A stretch of DNA of 64,000 nt from Massilia sp. CFBP 13721 (GCF_014842025.1 NZ_JACYUY010000003.1:1-64000); one strand, 5' to 3'. Numbered from the stretch's first letter, positions 45,470 through 58,631 are shown. The notes: a model not told the origin generated them from the sequence alone. Numbers and translations are program-made.

Positions 45470-45882
45470 TTGGTGTCTTCAGCTGCGGACGCGGAACCGT
45501 CGTCGAAGTCGGCGGCGCGCACGGCGTTCGCCTGGTCGATCAGCGCCGACATCTGCAGGCCGCGCGAGGTCGAGGTGTCGTGCACGAAGTGCAGTTGCGG
45601 CAGCGTGTGGATGTGCAGGCGCTTCCCTAACATGTTGCGCAGGTAGCCGGCCGCCTTGCTCAGGCCCTCGAGCGTCTGCTTGACTTCTTCCTTGCTGTCT
45701 TTGAGCAGGGTGAAGTAGATCTTGGCGTGGGCATAGTCGGGCGTGAGCTGGACTTCGGTCAGGGTGATCATGCCGACGCGCGGGTCCTTCAGCTCGAAGG
45801 CGATCAGTTCCGACAGGTCTTTCTGGATCTGGTCGGCGACGCGCAGGCCGCGCTGGGGAATGGTTTTGCTGTGTTTTGCCAT
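45466..45882 (-). CDS. rbfA: Ribosome-binding factor A
   Basis: The 138-residue KH-fold protein helps mature the 16S rRNA 5' end and matters in the cold. Landmarks are [44 protein letters not shown] (read in parts) and the C-terminal [19 protein letters not shown]. It overlaps truB and lies 230 bases after infB, beyond a terminator. Confidence 0.96.
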   Translation of the reverse strand: MAKHSKTIPQRGLRVADQIQKDLSELIAFELKDPRVGMITLTEVQLTPDYAHAKIYFTLLKDSKEEVKQTLEGLSKAAGYLRNMLGKRLHIHTLPQLHFVHDTSTSRGLQMSALIDQANAVRAADFDDGSASAAEDTK

Positions 45883-45977
45883 GGTGATTGCTTTATGTTT
45901 TTTTGATGATGGTACATCGAATGGGGTGTGCGGGGCGTACGGACTTGCGCGCGCGGTTCGACAGGCAGAGGTGCGTA

Positions 45978-46005
45978 CGCGTGGGCACGAGTGCCCACCC
46001 TACGG
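45978..46005 (-). repeat. REP-like palindrome (single)
   Basis: One copy (stem GTGGGCAC/GTGCCCAC) sits in the infB-rbfA gap, 44 bases from the infB terminator. Confidence 0.65.
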
Positions 46006-46048
46006 TGCACCACCAACGCGGATAGAAAATAAGCCGTCGGGAAGTCAT

Positions 46049-46090
46049 AAAAAAACGCCATCGGCTGGGCACGGGGCCCGGCGGATGGCG
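46049..46090 (-). terminator. Intrinsic terminator after infB
   Basis: On the minus strand a long stem based on CGCCATC/GATGGCG (46084-46090 with 46056-46062), plus inner GC pairs, runs into seven T residues (46049-46055). It should reduce read-through from infB into rbfA-truB. Confidence 0.75.
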
Positions 46091-46112
46091 CTTTCGAGGC
46101 CGCGCTGAGAAA

Positions 46113-48938
46113 TTACAGCGTACGGGCCACTTCGGTCACTTCGAACACTTCCAGCACGTCGCCGACCTGGATCTCGTTGTTGTTCTTCAGCGAGAGGCCG
46201 CACTCGAGACCGGCGCGGACTTCTTTCGCGTCGTCCTTGAAGCGCTTGAGCGAGTCGATCTCGCCGGTCCAGATGACGATGTTATTGCGCAGCAGGCGGA
46301 CCGACGAGGTACGCTTGACCACGCCATCGGTGACCAGACAGCCCGCGATCGCGCCGACTTTCGAGACCAGGATGACCTGGCGAATCTCGACCTGGCCGGT
46401 GATGGTCTCGCGCTTTTCCGGCGCCAGCATGCCCGACAGTGCGGTGCGGATTTCGTCGATCGCATCGTAAATGATGCTGTAGTAACGAATGTCCACGCCA
46501 TTGGCTTCGGCCACCTTGCGCGCCTGGGCGTCGGCACGGGCGTTGAAGCCGATGATGACTGCCTTCGATGCGACCGCCAGGTTGACGTCCGACTCGGTGA
46601 TGCCGCCGACCGCCGCATGGACGACCTGCACGCGCACTTCCGAAGTCGACAGCTTCTGCAGCGAACCGACCAGTGCTTCCTGCGAACCCTGCACGTCCGT
46701 CTTGATGATCAGCGGCAGGTTCTTGACCTCGCCCTCGCCCATCTGGTCGAACATGTTTTCCAGCTTCGCCGCCTGCTGCTTGGCCAGCTTCACGTCGCGG
46801 AACTTACCTTGACGGAACAGACCGATTTCACGCGCCTTGCGCTCGTCGGCCATGACCATGACTTCTTCGCCGGCAGCCGGCACTTCGGTCAGGCCCTGGA
46901 TCTCGACCGGGATCGATGGACCGGCGGTGGTGATCGCCTTGCCGTTTTCGTCCAGCATCGCACGGACACGGCCATACGCCGAACCGGCCAGCACCACGTC
47001 GCCGCGGCGCAGGGTACCCGATTGCACCAGGATCGTCGCGACCGGGCCGCGGCCCTTGTCGAGGCGCGATTCGACCACCAGGCCACGGGCCGGCGCACCG
47101 ACCGGCGCCTTCAGTTCCAGCACTTCGGCCTGCAGCAGTACTTGCTCGAGCAGGTCGTCGATACCGGTACCGACTTTGGCCGACACCGGCACGAATGGCG
47201 AATCGCCACCGTATTCTTCCGGCACCACGCCTTCGGCCACCAGTTCCTGCGTGACGCGGTCGGTGTTCGCACCCGGCTTGTCGATCTTGTTGATCGCCAC
47301 GACCAGCGGCACACCGGCGGCTTTTGCGTGGGCAATCGCCTCTTTGGTCTGCGGCATCACGCCGTCGTCCGCCGCCACCACCAGGATGACGATGTCGGTC
47401 GCCTTGGCGCCACGGGCACGCATCGCGGTGAACGCTTCGTGACCCGGGGTATCCAGGAAGGTGATCATGCCGCGTGGGGTATCCACGTGGTACGCACCGA
47501 TGTGCTGGGTAATGCCGCCGGCTTCGCCAGCAGCTACTTTCGCACGGCGGATGTAATCCAGCAGCGAGGTTTTACCGTGGTCGACGTGACCCATGACGGT
47601 CACCACCGGCGCACGCGCCGTCGATTCGAACTCGGCGTGTTCGCCCTGGTCGGCCAGCAGCGCTTCAGGATCGTCCTCGGCGGCAGCGAAGGCCTTGTGG
47701 CCCATCTCTTCCACCACGATCATCGCGGTTTCCTGGTCCAGCACCTGGTTGATGGTGCACATCTGGCCCAGCTTCATCAGCTGCTTGATGACTTCCGACG
47801 CCTTCACCGACATCTTGTGGGCGAGTTCGGCCACGGTGATCGTCTCGGGAACGTGGACGTCCTTGACGATCGCCTCGGTCGGCGCCTGGAAGTTGGTTTC
47901 GCGGTCGTCGCCGTGCGAACGGCGGCCACCACTACGGCCACCCGAACGCCAGCCGTCGCGGCCGCTCGGCGCGCTCGGGGCGCCACGGCCCTTGGCACCG
48001 CTCGGCGCGCCACGCTTCTTGGCGTCGTCCGACCAGGTCGAGGAGACGTTCGCCGACTTGATCGACTTCTTGTCGCCCGGCTTCTTGTCGCCCGGCTTGG
48101 CGGCGGTACCGTCGGCCGGCTTCTTGTCGGCAGGCTTGTGCAGCGTGCCGGCAGGTGCGGCCGGCTTGGCCACGACCGGCGGCGGCACCGGTTCCGGCGC
48201 CTTGATGACGCGGCGCGGCTGCGCCATCATCAGCTTGATCTGGGCGACTTCGTCGGCCACGGCCTTGCGTGCACGCTCGGTGGCGGCAGCGCGTTCGGCG
48301 GCTTCCTTGGCGGCGGCTTCCGTCTTGCGCTTGGCTTCGTCGGCGGCAGCCTGCTTGGCTTGCTCGCTGGCTGCCGAATTCGCGGCAGCGGCAGCGGCGG
48401 CATCGCGCTTGGAAGCTTCGGCGGCGTCGCGCTTGGCCTGCTCTTCGTCGGCCTTGGCCTGTTCGGCGCGTTCCGCTTCGAGCTTGGCCAGGCGTTCCTG
48501 CTTTTCGCGCAGGTCGGCTTCCTGGCGGGCGACGAGCTCGGCGTGACGGCGCGACTCTTCCTCGCGGCGTGCGATTTCGGCTTCGTCGACGACCGGTGCG
48601 GCCGGGGCTGCGGCGGCCGGCGCCTGGGCAGGGTCGTCACGCTGGACGAAGGTGCGCTTCTTGCGCACTTCGACCTGGATCGTGCGCGACTTGCCCGATG
48701 CGTCCGCCTGCTTGATCTCGCTCGTTTCCTTGCGGGTGACCGTGATTTTCTTCTTCTCGGTCGCATCCGCCGCGCCGTGGGTACGGCGCAGGTGGTTCAG
48801 CAGCTTGTCCTTATCATCCTTTGACAAGGGATCTGACGTCGAGCTTTTATCGACGCCGGCGGAACGCAGCTGCGTCAGCAGCAAATCTGCAGGCATCTTC
48901 AGTTCGGTGGCAAATTGGGCTACGTTGTTACTCGCCAT
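46113..48938 (-). CDS. infB: Translation initiation factor IF-2
   Basis: The 941-residue GTPase places initiator tRNA on the 30S subunit. The long N-terminal region contains an IF2-N domain (1-55), then a Glu/Ala/Lys-rich, highly charged segment (about 120-235). A Gly/Arg-rich stretch (about 300-350) and a second IF2-N-like domain follow. The GTPase core starts near 440 (G1 GHVDHGKTS), followed by the four-domain C-terminus ending [20 protein letters not shown]. AGGA precedes the ATG. Confidence 0.98.
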   Translation of the reverse strand: MASNNVAQFATELKMPADLLLTQLRSAGVDKSSTSDPLSKDDKDKLLNHLRRTHGAADATEKKKITVTRKETSEIKQADASGKSRTIQVEVRKKRTFVQRDDPAQAPAAAAPAAPVVDEAEIARREEESRRHAELVARQEADLREKQERLAKLEAERAEQAKADEEQAKRDAAEASKRDAAAAAAANSAASEQAKQAAADEAKRKTEAAAKEAAERAAATERARKAVADEVAQIKLMMAQPRRVIKAPEPVPPPVVAKPAAPAGTLHKPADKKPADGTAAKPGDKKPGDKKSIKSANVSSTWSDDAKKRGAPSGAKGRGAPSAPSGRDGWRSGGRSGGRRSHGDDRETNFQAPTEAIVKDVHVPETITVAELAHKMSVKASEVIKQLMKLGQMCTINQVLDQETAMIVVEEMGHKAFAAAEDDPEALLADQGEHAEFESTARAPVVTVMGHVDHGKTSLLDYIRRAKVAAGEAGGITQHIGAYHVDTPRGMITFLDTPGHEAFTAMRARGAKATDIVILVVAADDGVMPQTKEAIAHAKAAGVPLVVAINKIDKPGANTDRVTQELVAEGVVPEEYGGDSPFVPVSAKVGTGIDDLLEQVLLQAEVLELKAPVGAPARGLVVESRLDKGRGPVATILVQSGTLRRGDVVLAGSAYGRVRAMLDENGKAITTAGPSIPVEIQGLTEVPAAGEEVMVMADERKAREIGLFRQGKFRDVKLAKQQAAKLENMFDQMGEGEVKNLPLIIKTDVQGSQEALVGSLQKLSTSEVRVQVVHAAVGGITESDVNLAVASKAVIIGFNARADAQARKVAEANGVDIRYYSIIYDAIDEIRTALSGMLAPEKRETITGQVEIRQVILVSKVGAIAGCLVTDGVVKRTSSVRLLRNNIVIWTGEIDSLKRFKDDAKEVRAGLECGLSLKNNNEIQVGDVLEVFEVTEVARTL

Positions 48939-48984
48939 TCAGTCCTCTTTTCTATGTGTCGCGGAGATGATAAAGATTTGCAAA

Positions 48985-51035
<2,051 letters not shown>

Positions 51036-51068
51036 GACACTTCTCCAAGGGCGTTAAAACGTTTTACC

Positions 51069-51093
51069 AAAAAAAAAATGGGCATCTGCCCAT
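51069..51093 (-). terminator. Leader terminator/attenuator upstream of rimP-nusA-infB
   Basis: On the minus strand ATGGGC-AGAT-GCCCAT (51078-51093) is followed by nine T residues (51069-51077). It lies between the promoter at 51172-51200 and the rimP ATG at 51035, so the operon must be transcribed through it. Confidence 0.75.
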
Positions 51094-51171
51094 CTTTTGT
51101 ATTTACAACCCAACCAGATGAAAGCACTTGCACCAATTTAATACTGGGAAAGGACTTCGATTAGGCTGCAA

Positions 51172-51200
51172 ATTATAACGTATTCGAGGGCACGCTGCAA
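51172..51200 (-). promoter_or_regulatory. Strong sigma70 promoter for rimP-nusA-infB
   Basis: On the minus strand TTGCAG (51195-51200), exactly 17 bases, then TATAAT (51172-51177). The leader is about 130 bases and includes the attenuator-like terminator. Confidence 0.7.
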
Positions 51201-51297
51201 TCGACATACCATTTTATGGGCTAGCCAACAACGGCTGCGCACGATATTAAAGCGGATATCGAACAGGCCCGAGACTTCACCGTTAACCGTCGCGCAC

Positions 51298-51431
51298 CGT
51301 AGGGTGGGCTCTCGAGCCCACGCGTTCGCACCGCATGTAAAACGTTACCGTTGAACCCGGTCACCCCACATGAGGACACGGCGTCATAATTCAAGCGGTG
51401 ATCCGCATGGGCACAAGTGCCCATGCTACGG
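51298..51431. repeat. REP-like pair (51298-51324 plus, 51403-51431 minus)
   Basis: Two inverted copies with 78 bases between them lie in the rimP-rluB gap (51036-51452). The second has a paired change in the stem (ATGGGC/GCCCAT). Nothing else gene-like is seen in the gap apart from the rimP promoter and terminator. Confidence 0.7.
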
Positions 51432-51452
51432 TGCACCTGGCTTTTCGACTAT

Positions 51453-53465
51453 TTAGCCCCTGCGGCCGCGACGCGGCAAACCCGGCTCGGCGCCGCGCGA
51501 ACCATGGCCACCGCCGCGGCGCGCACCGCCGGCGTTGCCGAAGCCGAAGGTCGTCTGCAGCGGATCCGGCTGGCGTGGACGGCTGCTGCCGCCACCACTG
51601 CCCGGACGACCCGATGCACCGCCGCCGAAGCCGCCGGCATTGCCGCCGCGGCCCTTGCCGCCGCCGGCACCTGCGCCACGACCGGTTGGCATCTGGCCCT
51701 GGCCGCCGCGCGGCGGCACGCCGACGCGCGCCACCGGCGGACCGAATGGGTCGACGTTGCGATTCGCGTCGGCACGGTCGATGCGGTTGCCGTCGGAACG
51801 GCGCGGATCGGCCTGCTGCCCGCCCTTGCCTTTCCCCTTGCCATCGCCGGCGGCGCCCTTTTTCTCGATCCCGAACGCGGACATGAAGCTGCGCACGTCG
51901 TTTTCTTCCAGCTCTTCCCAACGGCCGCGCTTTAGGCCCGAGGGCAGCGTCATCGCGCCGTAACGGGTACGGATCAGGCGCGAGACGGTGAGTCCCACCG
52001 CCTCGAACATGCGGCGCACTTCGCGGTTGCGGCCTTCGCCGATCACCACGCGGTACCACTTGTTGATGCCTTCGCCGCCGCCGTCGGCGATTTTCGTGAA
52101 GTTGGCCAGGCCGTCTTCGAGCTCGACGCCGGCCAGCAGCTTCTGGCGCATGCCTTCTTCGAGCTCGCCCAGCGTGCGCACGGCGTATTCGCGGTCGATG
52201 TTGTAGCGCGGGTGCATCAGGCGGTTCGCCAGGTCACCCGAAGTCGTGAACAGCAGCAGGCCTTCGGTATTGAAGTCGAGGCGGCCGACGGCCAGCCACT
52301 TGCCGGTCTTCATGGTCGGCAGGCGGTCGAACACCGATGGACGGCCTTCCGGATCGTCGTGACTGACGATTTCGCCGGCCGGCTTGTGGTACACCAGCAC
52401 ACGCGGCGGCTTGCTGCTGTTGACACGGCGCTGGATGAGTTTGCCGTTGATGCGCACGGCGTCGGTCGGCAGGATGCGCTGGCCGATGTGGGCAGGCTCA
52501 CCGTTCACCGATACGCGGCCGGCAACGATCAGGTCTTCCATGTCGCGGCGCGAACCGAGGCCGGCTTCGGCCAGCACCTTGTGCAGCTTCGGCGCGTCGT
52601 CGTCCGAGGTCAGGTCGCGGCGCACCGCCTTCGACTGCTGGCCACGGCCGCCGTCGTTGGCATCGAACGCGTCCGAAGTGACGAACGAGAACACGGCGTC
52701 GGCGTCATTTGGTTTGCCGCCCGGCTTGCCTTTGCCTCCCTGCTTGCCGCCCTGGCCGCGGCCGCCCTGCTGGGCGCCTGCCTGGGTATTCGGCTGGCCG
52801 TTTGGCTGGGCATTGCGTGGCGTGCCCTTGTTGTTCTTGCCTTTGCCCTTGCCTTGGCGCGGTTCGCGGCGCACTTCCGCGTTGGCGGCGCCCTGCTCGG
52901 TCGCCGCTGGCTGCGCGTCGGCTGCCTGCGCCTCGGGCGCGGTAGCCAGCACGGCGGCCGGCGCCGGCTGGCGCGCTTCGCGCACGGCGCGCTGTTCGCG
53001 CATCTGGCGCGGACCGCGCGGCTTGCGCTGGCCGTCGGCCTTGGTTGGCTCCGGGCGCGACGCATCGGCGGCGGCCATGTTGTCGGTCGTTGGCGCCGCT
53101 GCAGGCGTTGCGGCCGGCTGCGGCCAGGTGTCCATTGCCTGGGCCGGCGCTTCGGCTGGCTTGGCCTTCGGTGCGCGCGGTTTGCGCACCGAAACGCGTG
53201 CCGGGGCAACGTCGGCAACAGGTGCAGCAACAGGCGCAGGCGCGGCCGCTACAGCAGGCACGGCGGCAGCGTTCGCCGCCGCCTCGGCGGCGATGGCCGC
53301 CTTGGTGCGGCGCTTCGGCTTCGCGGCCGGCGCAGTGTCGGCAGCGGCTGCAACAGGAGCGTCAGCGGCAGGCGCAGCGGCGGCAGCCTTGGTGCGGCGT
53401 TTCGGTTTGGCCGCCTCGTCCTTGCCCGGTTCGCCAGGCATGGTATCGGTGTCAGTTGGATTCAT
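51453..53465 (-). CDS. rluB: 23S rRNA pseudouridine synthase RluB with long disordered tails
   Basis: The core of this ~670-residue protein is a RsuA/RluB-type enzyme (S4 domain near 293-350, [20 protein letters not shown]; catalytic region [13 protein letters not shown] with Asp near 394). It modifies position 2605-equivalent of 23S rRNA. The N-terminal ~285 residues are Ala/Pro/Lys/Arg-rich and the C-terminal ~135 are Gly/Arg-rich with RGG-like repeats. Such tails occur in this gene in related betaproteobacteria. The start at 53465 lies 14 bases inside the scpB end. Confidence 0.9.
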   Translation of the reverse strand: MNPTDTDTMPGEPGKDEAAKPKRRTKAAAAAPAADAPVAAAADTAPAAKPKRRTKAAIAAEAAANAAAVPAVAAAPAPVAAPVADVAPARVSVRKPRAPKAKPAEAPAQAMDTWPQPAATPAAAPTTDNMAAADASRPEPTKADGQRKPRGPRQMREQRAVREARQPAPAAVLATAPEAQAADAQPAATEQGAANAEVRREPRQGKGKGKNNKGTPRNAQPNGQPNTQAGAQQGGRGQGGKQGGKGKPGGKPNDADAVFSFVTSDAFDANDGGRGQQSKAVRRDLTSDDDAPKLHKVLAEAGLGSRRDMEDLIVAGRVSVNGEPAHIGQRILPTDAVRINGKLIQRRVNSSKPPRVLVYHKPAGEIVSHDDPEGRPSVFDRLPTMKTGKWLAVGRLDFNTEGLLLFTTSGDLANRLMHPRYNIDREYAVRTLGELEEGMRQKLLAGVELEDGLANFTKIADGGGEGINKWYRVVIGEGRNREVRRMFEAVGLTVSRLIRTRYGAMTLPSGLKRGRWEELEENDVRSFMSAFGIEKKGAAGDGKGKGKGGQQADPRRSDGNRIDRADANRNVDPFGPPVARVGVPPRGGQGQMPTGRGAGAGGGKGRGGNAGGFGGGASGRPGSGGGSSRPRQPDPLQTTFGFGNAGGARRGGGHGSRGAEPGLPRRGRRG

Positions 53466-54183
53466 CGTTCGTATCAATGTTGTTGACCCTGTCCACGCCG
53501 AAGGCCGGTTGCGGGTCGTGTATCGGGACTTCAACGGGTGAAGTAACTTGTTCGTCGACGTCCGCAGGCGCGTCCGTCTTATTAAAATTCTGTTGCAGCG
53601 CCGCTTCCAGCGCCTCCAGGCTGCGCCCATCCTGGGCGTCGGCAATACTGTCTAACGGAGGCAATTGCCCCAGCGATGCCAGACCCAAGTCGTCGAGAAA
53701 TTGCTTCGTCGTACCCAGCAGGGCCGGCCGTCCCACCACCTCGCGGTGGCCGACGACGTCGATCCAGCCGCGGTCTTCCAGCATCTTGATCGTCTGCGAG
53801 TTCACCGCGACGCCGCGGATTTCCTCGATGTCGCCGCGCGTCACCGGCTGGCGGTAGGCGATGATCGCCAGCGTCTCGAGCGTGGCGCGCGAATACTTCG
53901 GCGGCTTTTCCGGCGTGATACGGTCGAGATATGGCTTCATCTCGGGGCGGCTCTGGAAGCGCCAGCCGGAGGCCAGGCTGACGATCTCGATGCCGCGGTC
54001 TTGCCAGTCGTGGCGCAATTCTTCGAGCAGCAACTTGATGGTGTCGGTGCCGACGCCAATACCGAGCACGCGCCCGTTGGCGTCGACGTCGGCAAACAGC
54101 TTCTTCATGCCGTGCAGCGACATCGGCTCGCGCGCACACAGCAAGGCGGTCTCGAGGACCCGCTTGGCCTCATCAGTCTTCAT
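53452..54183 (-). CDS. scpB: Chromosome segregation and condensation protein ScpB
   Basis: The 243-residue protein has two winged-helix domains ([67 protein letters not shown]) and an acidic C-terminal tail. It is the kleisin partner of ScpA in the SMC complex. No scpA is seen upstream in the window. It overlaps rluB, a common pairing. Confidence 0.95.
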   Translation of the reverse strand: MKTDEAKRVLETALLCAREPMSLHGMKKLFADVDANGRVLGIGVGTDTIKLLLEELRHDWQDRGIEIVSLASGWRFQSRPEMKPYLDRITPEKPPKYSRATLETLAIIAYRQPVTRGDIEEIRGVAVNSQTIKMLEDRGWIDVVGHREVVGRPALLGTTKQFLDDLGLASLGQLPPLDSIADAQDGRSLEALEAALQQNFNKTDAPADVDEQVTSPVEVPIHDPQPAFGVDRVNNIDTNDESN

Positions 54184-54604
54184 TCTCGACGTTATTCAGG
54201 CTCGCGCCAGGAAACTATCAAACAAATAAGCGTCCAGCGGTGGACGGCTGGCCGGAATGGGCGCAGCGCAGGCCAGTCGCCGACGCGGTTCGCAATGCTG
54301 TTCGCGCAGTGCTGCTAACGCATTGCTGCTTAATTAAACAGGAATCAAGGGCCCGCGCTTGGACGCGGCGGGCGGAATAACGGTGGCGGGACAGGACCCA
54401 CGCACAGGGCTGCACGCGTGCAAGGCGGGCGGCCTACAGATGATTTCCGACGAAACTGATTCGACGAAACGCGGATGTTACACGCGGCCTTGAGATAGGC
54501 GCGCCGTGATGGCGATCGACATCGTTTCTTTCAACTGCGGGCCATTGTAACCGATAAAACACAGGAACGGCCATTTGCGCAAGGGCTGCGTGGCCGCTTT
54601 GGCT
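54184..54604. other. 421-base gap between scpB and glk
   Basis: No convincing gene, tRNA or REP-like copy is seen. It must hold the scpB-rluB promoter on the minus strand, but I find no good -35/-10 pair. A G/C-rich imperfect palindromic area lies near 54330-54420. Confidence 0.4.
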
Positions 54605-55618
54605 TCAAGCCGACAGTTTTTCCGCCAAAACGGCGGACACCCCAAGGAAAGCCGGATATTCGGCAGTGATCACGTAGGTAGGCACCTGGGCCAGGTAAGA
54701 AGCGAACCGGCCCTTCTGTTCGAAGCGCTGGCGGAACGGGGACGCGGCGAAGCGTTCGCCCAGGCGCGGCACGATGCCGCCGCCGATGTACACGCCGCCC
54801 TGTGCACCCAGGGTCACGGCCAGGTTGCCGGCGGCGCAGCCGAGCATGCCGCAGAAGACATCGACGACCTGATCCGACAAGGCGCATTCCCCCGCCAGCG
54901 CGCGCCGCGAGATTTCCGGCGCGGACAGGTTTTCCGACACCTTGCCCTGCACGTGGGCCAGCGCGCGGTAGATCAGTTCGACGCCCGCGCCCGACAGGAA
55001 GCGCTCGGCCGAGACGTGCTCGAACTCGCGCCAGGCGTATTGCAGGATCGCGACTTCGAGTTCGTTTGCCGGGGCAAAGGTAACGTGCCCGCCTTCGCTG
55101 TTGAGTGCGGTCCAGTTGCCGCCCGCCGGAATCAGGCCGGAGACGCCCAGGCCGGTACCGGCGCCAAGCAAACCGAGCGGTGCGCCGGCACGGGCGGCGA
55201 CGCCGCCGACCTGCACCTTGCCGGATTCAGGCAGGTGCGGCAGCGACCGCGCCAGGGCGTAGAAATCGTTGACCACCAACAGCGTCTCCAGGCCAATCTC
55301 AAGGCGCACCGCCTCGATCGAGAATTGCCAGTGGTGGTTCGTCATGCGGATCTGGTCGCCATCGACCGGATTGGCGATCGCCACCGCCGCATGGCGCACC
55401 GGGCCGGCGGCCTGCACCGCGGGCGAGGCCAGGTAGGTGCGCATGGCGTCGGCAAAGCTCGCATGGTCGCCGCAGGCGAGCACCTGCACCGCCTCGCAGC
55501 GCCCCGGCGCCCGCTCGAGCGCAAAGCGCGCATTGGTGCCGCCGACGTCGGCCAGCAGGCGCGCGCTATCGAACGGGCTGGCGTGGGGGGCGAGGTGTGC
55601 GGGCAAGGAAGCAGTCAT
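54605..55618 (-). CDS. glk: Glucokinase
   Basis: The 337-residue sugar kinase of the bacterial Glk family phosphorylates glucose to glucose-6-phosphate. The phosphate-binding start is [53 protein letters not shown] and C-terminal [18 protein letters not shown] follow. It appears to be a single-gene unit flanked by REP-like elements. Confidence 0.95.
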   Translation of the reverse strand: MTASLPAHLAPHASPFDSARLLADVGGTNARFALERAPGRCEAVQVLACGDHASFADAMRTYLASPAVQAAGPVRHAAVAIANPVDGDQIRMTNHHWQFSIEAVRLEIGLETLLVVNDFYALARSLPHLPESGKVQVGGVAARAGAPLGLLGAGTGLGVSGLIPAGGNWTALNSEGGHVTFAPANELEVAILQYAWREFEHVSAERFLSGAGVELIYRALAHVQGKVSENLSAPEISRRALAGECALSDQVVDVFCGMLGCAAGNLAVTLGAQGGVYIGGGIVPRLGERFAASPFRQRFEQKGRFASYLAQVPTYVITAEYPAFLGVSAVLAEKLSA

Positions 55619-55722
55619 TGCAGAGAATCAGGCTGGGGGAGACCCAAGCTTACTGGATTTCTTTGCGGACTGACAAGCAGATTTTGTAGTTTAGGTACAA
55701 GGAAATTGTTGGCCGTCGTGCA

Positions 55723-55870
55723 CCGCAGGTGGGCTCTCCAAGCCCACGCGGTACGACGCGTCCGCAATCCGCGTGTAATTGACTGCCGGGGACCATGCAC
55801 GGAGGCGAATAGAATGGCGTTTGCGTTACGCAACCGGCGAACCGCGTGGGCTCGGAGAGCCTACCCTACG
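55723..55870. repeat. REP-like pair (55723-55752 plus, 55842-55870 minus)
   Basis: Two inverted, somewhat degenerate copies lie in the 294-base gap between glk and the DedA-rhodanese gene. The first reads CGCAGGTGGGC where other copies have CGTAGGGTGGGC. Confidence 0.6.
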
Positions 55871-55912
55871 TGATACAACAGCCGCGCCAAAGACGAAAGT
55901 AGTCCTACTACG

Positions 55913-56863
55913 TCAAGCAGGCCCGGGCGCTACCTGCGGGTCACCTGCAATCCCATGATGCGCATGCCAGGCATCCAGCCCGCCATGCAGCGGCCGTGCC
56001 CGGTGAAACCCGTTGGCCAGGAATTGCTTCGCCACCTGCGCCGCCGTGACGTCGTTGGGGCAGCTGCAATACACGACGATGTGCCGGTCCTTGTCCAGCC
56101 CGGCCATCAACTGGCCCGGTTCGCAAGTATTGAACAGCAGCGCACCGGGAATGGCGGACTCGAGCGCCTGGGCCGTCACGCTGCGCGCGTCGATGATCAG
56201 CGGATCGTGCCCGCCGTCCATCAGCGCCTCCAGTTCGGCGATCGCGATGCGCGGCACCGCCAGGGTGGCGCGGTGGCGGCGCCGTTCGACATATTTATAG
56301 ACGACGAACAGCGCCAGCACGCTGGCCAGCACCATCAGCGCGGCGCTGCCCATGGTTTCCAGGGCGCCGAGCACACGGTCGACGCTGTCGTGGAAGATCG
56401 CGCCAACCGCGATCCCGGTACCGCCCCAGAGCAGCGCGCCGGTGACGGAAAAACCGAGGAAGCTGCGGGTATCGGTGCCGAGCGCGCCGGACATCGGCGC
56501 GGCGATGGTGTTAAAGCCGGGAACGAATTTCGAGACCAGCAGCGACTTCGGGCCGTAGCGGCGGAAGCGGTCTTCGGTCTGGTTGACGCAGGAATCGGGC
56601 GACAGCGAAATGCGGCACAGCAGGCGCAGCACGCGCTTGCCGTAGAAGCGCCCGGCGCGGAACCAGAAATAGTCGCACACCATGCAGGCGAGCACCACCG
56701 CCAGCAGGCACAGCTGCCAGCTGGCGCCGCCCTCGAACGCCATCGCGCCGGCCAGCACCAGCACGGGAAAGGCGGGAATCGGCAGGCCGAACTGCTCCAG
56801 CAACACGGTGCCGAAGACGAGGAAGACGCCGTAGTTCTGGATCAGGACAGTGAGCTGGGACAT
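55913..56863 (-). CDS. DedA-family membrane protein fused to a rhodanese domain
   Basis: Residues ~1-205 of this 316-residue protein form a DedA/SNARE-associated membrane domain (LLEQFGLPIPAFPVLVLAGA, SLLVSKFVPGFNTIAAPMSG). Such domains act as lipid scramblases or small-molecule exporters and are linked to envelope stress. Residues ~215-310 form a rhodanese domain (DPLIIDARS, VVYCSCPNDVTAAQVA with the active-site Cys in YCSCPN, LHGGLDAWHAHH). The fusion suggests sulfur or redox chemistry coupled to the membrane part. The substrate is not evident. Confidence 0.85.
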   Translation of the reverse strand: MSQLTVLIQNYGVFLVFGTVLLEQFGLPIPAFPVLVLAGAMAFEGGASWQLCLLAVVLACMVCDYFWFRAGRFYGKRVLRLLCRISLSPDSCVNQTEDRFRRYGPKSLLVSKFVPGFNTIAAPMSGALGTDTRSFLGFSVTGALLWGGTGIAVGAIFHDSVDRVLGALETMGSAALMVLASVLALFVVYKYVERRRHRATLAVPRIAIAELEALMDGGHDPLIIDARSVTAQALESAIPGALLFNTCEPGQLMAGLDKDRHIVVYCSCPNDVTAAQVAKQFLANGFHRARPLHGGLDAWHAHHGIAGDPQVAPGPA

Positions 56864-56932
56864 CCCTTCATGGTAGCGGAATTCCGCATCTCCGGCTGGC
56901 GGCGCCGATTCCTGTAAGCGCTTCTGTAATTT

Positions 56933-58624
56933 TTATGCAACGCGTGGAATGGCAGCGAGCAGCGACTGCGTATAAGGGTGCTGCGGATTGCAGTAGAGCG
57001 CGTCCGAATCCGCCATCTCGACCACGCTGCCGTGGTGCATCACCATCACCCGGTCGGCGATGTAACGCACCACCGACAAGTCGTGCGAAATGAAAATGTA
57101 GCTCAGCTTGTACTCGTCCTGCAGGTCCTGCAGCAGGTTCAACACTTGCGCCTGCACGGAGACGTCGAGCGCCGACACCGATTCGTCGCAGACCAGGATT
57201 TCCGGCTTCATCGTCAGGCAGCGCGCAATCGCGATGCGCTGGCGCTGGCCGCCGGAAAACTCGTGCGGATAGCGGCCGAACGCCTGCGCCGGCAAGCCGA
57301 CCCGTTCCAGCAAGGCATGCACCGATTTGGTGCGTTCGCGGTCGTCACTTCCAATGCCATGGATGCGCATCGGTTCCAGCAGGATCTGTCCGACCGTGAA
57401 GCGCGGATTGAGCGAGGCATATGGATTCTGGAAAATGATCTGGATGCGCCGTTTATAGGCCGCGTATTCCCGGTCCGACATGGCGAACAAATCGCGTCCG
57501 TCGAAATGCGCGCTGCCGCCGCTGGCGCGGTGCAGGCGTAGCAGGGTCAGGCCGACCGTGGTCTTGCCGGACCCAGATTCGCCGACCACGCCCAAGGTTT
57601 TCCCGCGCGGCAGCGTGAACGACACGTCCTTTACCGCGTGAAACGCGCGTTTGCGGAACAAGCCGTCGCGCAGGGTAAAACTCTTGGCCAGGTTATTCAC
57701 AACCAGCACGTTCTCGTCGTCGGGCGCATAGCCGCGCGTACGCTGCGGCAGCGACGCAAGCGGATCGCTGCGGCCGCTTAAAAAATCGTCGATCACCGGC
57801 AGCCGCACCGGGCGGCTATCCAGGGTCGGGCGGCAATGCAAGAGCGCGCGGGTATAGGCGTCGCGCGGCGCGCCGAACACCTGGCCGGCGCTGCCCTCCT
57901 CGCGCACTTCGCCATGGCGCATCACGATCACGCGGTCGGCAATCTCTCCCACCAGCCCGAGGTCGTGGGTAATGAACAGCACCGACATGCGGTGCTTCCT
58001 TTGCAGGGCCGCGATCAGTTCCATGATCTGCTTCTGGATCGTCACGTCGAGCGCGGTGGTCGGCTCGTCGGCGATCAGCAATTTCGGTTCGCAGGCGATC
58101 GCCATCGCGATCATCACGCGCTGCTGCTGGCCGCCGGACATCTGGCTCGGGTAGGCGTCGATCTTGTTGGCCGGATCGGGAATGCCGACCTCTTCCAGCA
58201 ATGCCAGCGTGCGCGCACGCGCCTGCTTCTTGCCCATGCCCATGTGCAGGCGCAGTACTTCACCGATCTGGAAGCCGACCGTGAACACCGGATTCAGCGA
58301 CGACATCGGCTCCTGGAAAATCATCGCGATGTCCTTGCCGCACAGCTGGCGGCGCTCGGCCACGGACAGCTGCAACAGCTCGCGCCCGTTAAACAGCACG
58401 CTCGAACCCGGATCGACGATGGTCGTCTCCGCCGGCAGCAGCCCCATCACGGCCAGCGAACTGACCGACTTGCCGCTGCCCGATTCCCCCACCAGCGCCA
58501 CGGTGGCGTTGCGCGGCACGTCGAAGGAAATGCCCTTGATCGCTTCGACCGTATTCTTCTTGTCGACGCGAAAGGCAATGCGCAGGTCGCGTACCTGCAG
58601 CAGCATCGTCGGTTCCATACTCAT
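56933..58624 (-). CDS. yejF: Peptide ABC importer, duplicated ATPase (YejF/DppDF type)
   Basis: The 563-residue protein has two complete ATPase modules. The first (1-~265) has Walker A GESGSGKS near 45 and signature MSGGQQQR. The second (~300-560) has Walker A GESGSGKTT near 345 and signature FSGGQRQR with Walker B EILVCDES. One polypeptide would serve both permeases of an oligopeptide importer, as in YejF. It lies eight bases after the permease gene. Confidence 0.88.
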   Translation of the reverse strand: MSMEPTMLLQVRDLRIAFRVDKKNTVEAIKGISFDVPRNATVALVGESGSGKSVSSLAVMGLLPAETTIVDPGSSVLFNGRELLQLSVAERRQLCGKDIAMIFQEPMSSLNPVFTVGFQIGEVLRLHMGMGKKQARARTLALLEEVGIPDPANKIDAYPSQMSGGQQQRVMIAMAIACEPKLLIADEPTTALDVTIQKQIMELIAALQRKHRMSVLFITHDLGLVGEIADRVIVMRHGEVREEGSAGQVFGAPRDAYTRALLHCRPTLDSRPVRLPVIDDFLSGRSDPLASLPQRTRGYAPDDENVLVVNNLAKSFTLRDGLFRKRAFHAVKDVSFTLPRGKTLGVVGESGSGKTTVGLTLLRLHRASGGSAHFDGRDLFAMSDREYAAYKRRIQIIFQNPYASLNPRFTVGQILLEPMRIHGIGSDDRERTKSVHALLERVGLPAQAFGRYPHEFSGGQRQRIAIARCLTMKPEILVCDESVSALDVSVQAQVLNLLQDLQDEYKLSYIFISHDLSVVRYIADRVMVMHHGSVVEMADSDALYCNPQHPYTQSLLAAIPRVA

Positions 58625-58631
58625 CGCTGGC

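Noticed and set aside
54184-54604. Possible scpA or tRNA in the gap upstream of scpB
   Set aside because: No open frame with ScpA features and no cloverleaf pattern could be found.
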